A stretch of 6,979 nucleotides of DNA. Origin: an uncultured Clostridium sp. (GTDB taxonomy: Bacteria > Bacillota > Clostridia > Clostridiales > Clostridiaceae). The notes under the pieces are model-generated. The model was not told where the DNA came from. It ran no database searches and worked only from the letters and a program-made list of their open reading frames with translations. The stretch is from contig CAMNZV010000086.1 of NCBI GenBank assembly GCA_946575275.1, forward strand, positions 1-6,979. The letters are read 5' to 3'. Positions 6,662 through 6,979 of this stretch are shown one piece after another (positions within the stretch are counted from its first letter, which is position 1; the number at the start of each line of letters is the position of its first letter). The position numbers and the translations under genes are program-made.

Positions 6662-6692
6662 AACATTAATCTAACTTTTTTATGTTAACCAA

Positions 6693-6721
6693 ATAATACC
6701 TAACTTAAAAATAAAAATCAA
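6693..6721 (-). promoter_or_regulatory. Promoter of the snf2 operon
   Basis: On the minus strand, TTGATT (6721-6716, 4 of 6 matches) and TATTAT (6698-6693, 5 of 6) are separated by exactly 17 bp. Transcription would begin near 6686, leaving a leader of about 40 nt before the TTG. It lies between the upstream terminator and the snf2 ribosome-binding site, where the operon promoter is expected. Confidence 0.6.
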
Positions 6722-6750
6722 GTTTTTAACACAACTATTAACCTGCAAAG

Positions 6751-6789
6751 AAAAAGCACACAAACAAAATATTATTCTTGTTTGTGTGC
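6751..6789 (-). terminator. Intrinsic terminator of the ABC permease gene
   Basis: A perfect 12-bp inverted repeat (6756-6767 with 6778-6789; arms GCACACAAACAA and TTGTTTGTGTGC) has a 10-nt loop. On the minus strand it is followed by TTTTT and a further T-rich run. It lies 6 nt after the permease stop codon and insulates the snf2 operon from it. Confidence 0.9.
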
Positions 6790-6795
6790 CAATTT

Positions 6796-6979
6796 CTATT
6801 CAACTGATTTTAAAGCTTCTAGCATATTAACCTTCTTTAATTTATTATTAACATAATATTTCAAAGCTATTAAAATAACTGTAATTACTATGAATGGAAC
6901 AATATAGGCTCCCATCCAAAGATTCGGATTAAACATAACCTCATCTGGTGGAACAACATTTAATATATAGCTATGCAAT
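6796..6979 (-). CDS. FtsX/MacB-like ABC transporter permease, C-terminal fragment
   Basis: The last ~60 codons of a gene that enters from the right edge; no true start is in the window, and the TTG at 6978 is simply an internal leucine codon. One hydrophobic segment is visible (WMGAYIVPFIVITVILIAL), followed by a basic stretch and the ending LKKVNMLEALKSVE. A final transmembrane helix followed by K/R-x-(N/D)-hxEALK/R-S-x-E is characteristic of FtsX-domain ABC permeases (MacB, LolC and peptide-antibiotic exporter types). The substrate cannot be inferred from this fragment. The gene ends 6 nt before a strong terminator, so it is a separate transcription unit from snf2. Confidence 0.72.
   Translation of the reverse strand, partial: LHSYILNVVPPDEVMFNPNLWMGAYIVPFIVITVILIALKYYVNNKLKKVNMLEALKSVE

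Noticed and set aside
1..6979. Mobile element, CRISPR array, tRNA or rRNA
   Set aside because: No transposase or integrase motifs, no regularly spaced repeats, and no tRNA- or rRNA-like GC-rich structured block on either strand.

Overview
The base composition (strongly AT-rich, with A/T-rich spacers and strong GGAGG ribosome-binding sites) and the protein families point to a low-GC Gram-positive bacterium, most likely a Clostridium or close relative. The window looks chromosomal. I see no rRNA, tRNA, transposase, integrase, CRISPR array or large repeat.

Left part (1-1424): the 5' half of a minus-strand leuC-type gene (large subunit of 3-isopropylmalate dehydratase or a close aconitase-superfamily relative) runs off the left edge. 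It is divergent from a plus-strand Crp/Fnr-family regulator. The 187-bp spacer between them carries candidate promoters for both genes, a 14-bp dyad over the leuC -35, and a Crp/Fnr-geometry site over the regulator's own -10.

Middle and right part (1413-6648): four minus-strand genes, transcribed right to left. They are a large Snf2-family ATPase (888 aa from a TTG start), a SWIM zinc-finger protein whose ATG abuts the Snf2 stop codon, a small flavin-binding protein of the pyridoxamine-phosphate-oxidase/Nim type, and a CLC-family antiporter. The CLC protein carries the signature residues of the fluoride-exporting CLC-F clade. Its 3' end overlaps the end of the convergent crp/fnr gene by 12 bp. 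A good sigma-A-type promoter lies upstream of snf2. No terminator is visible between the four genes, so they may be partly co-transcribed, although the antiporter has its own plausible weak promoter.

Right edge (6751-6979): the last ~60 codons of a minus-strand FtsX/MacB-like ABC transporter permease, followed by a clear intrinsic terminator that separates it from the snf2 operon.

The two items most worth a second look are the tightly coupled Snf2-SWIM pair, whose cellular role is not established, and the CLC-F-type antiporter, which has no recognisable fluoride riboswitch in its leader. For two genes (snf2 and the antiporter) the longest open frame starts too far upstream; ribosome-binding sites place the real starts at 6648 and 2648.
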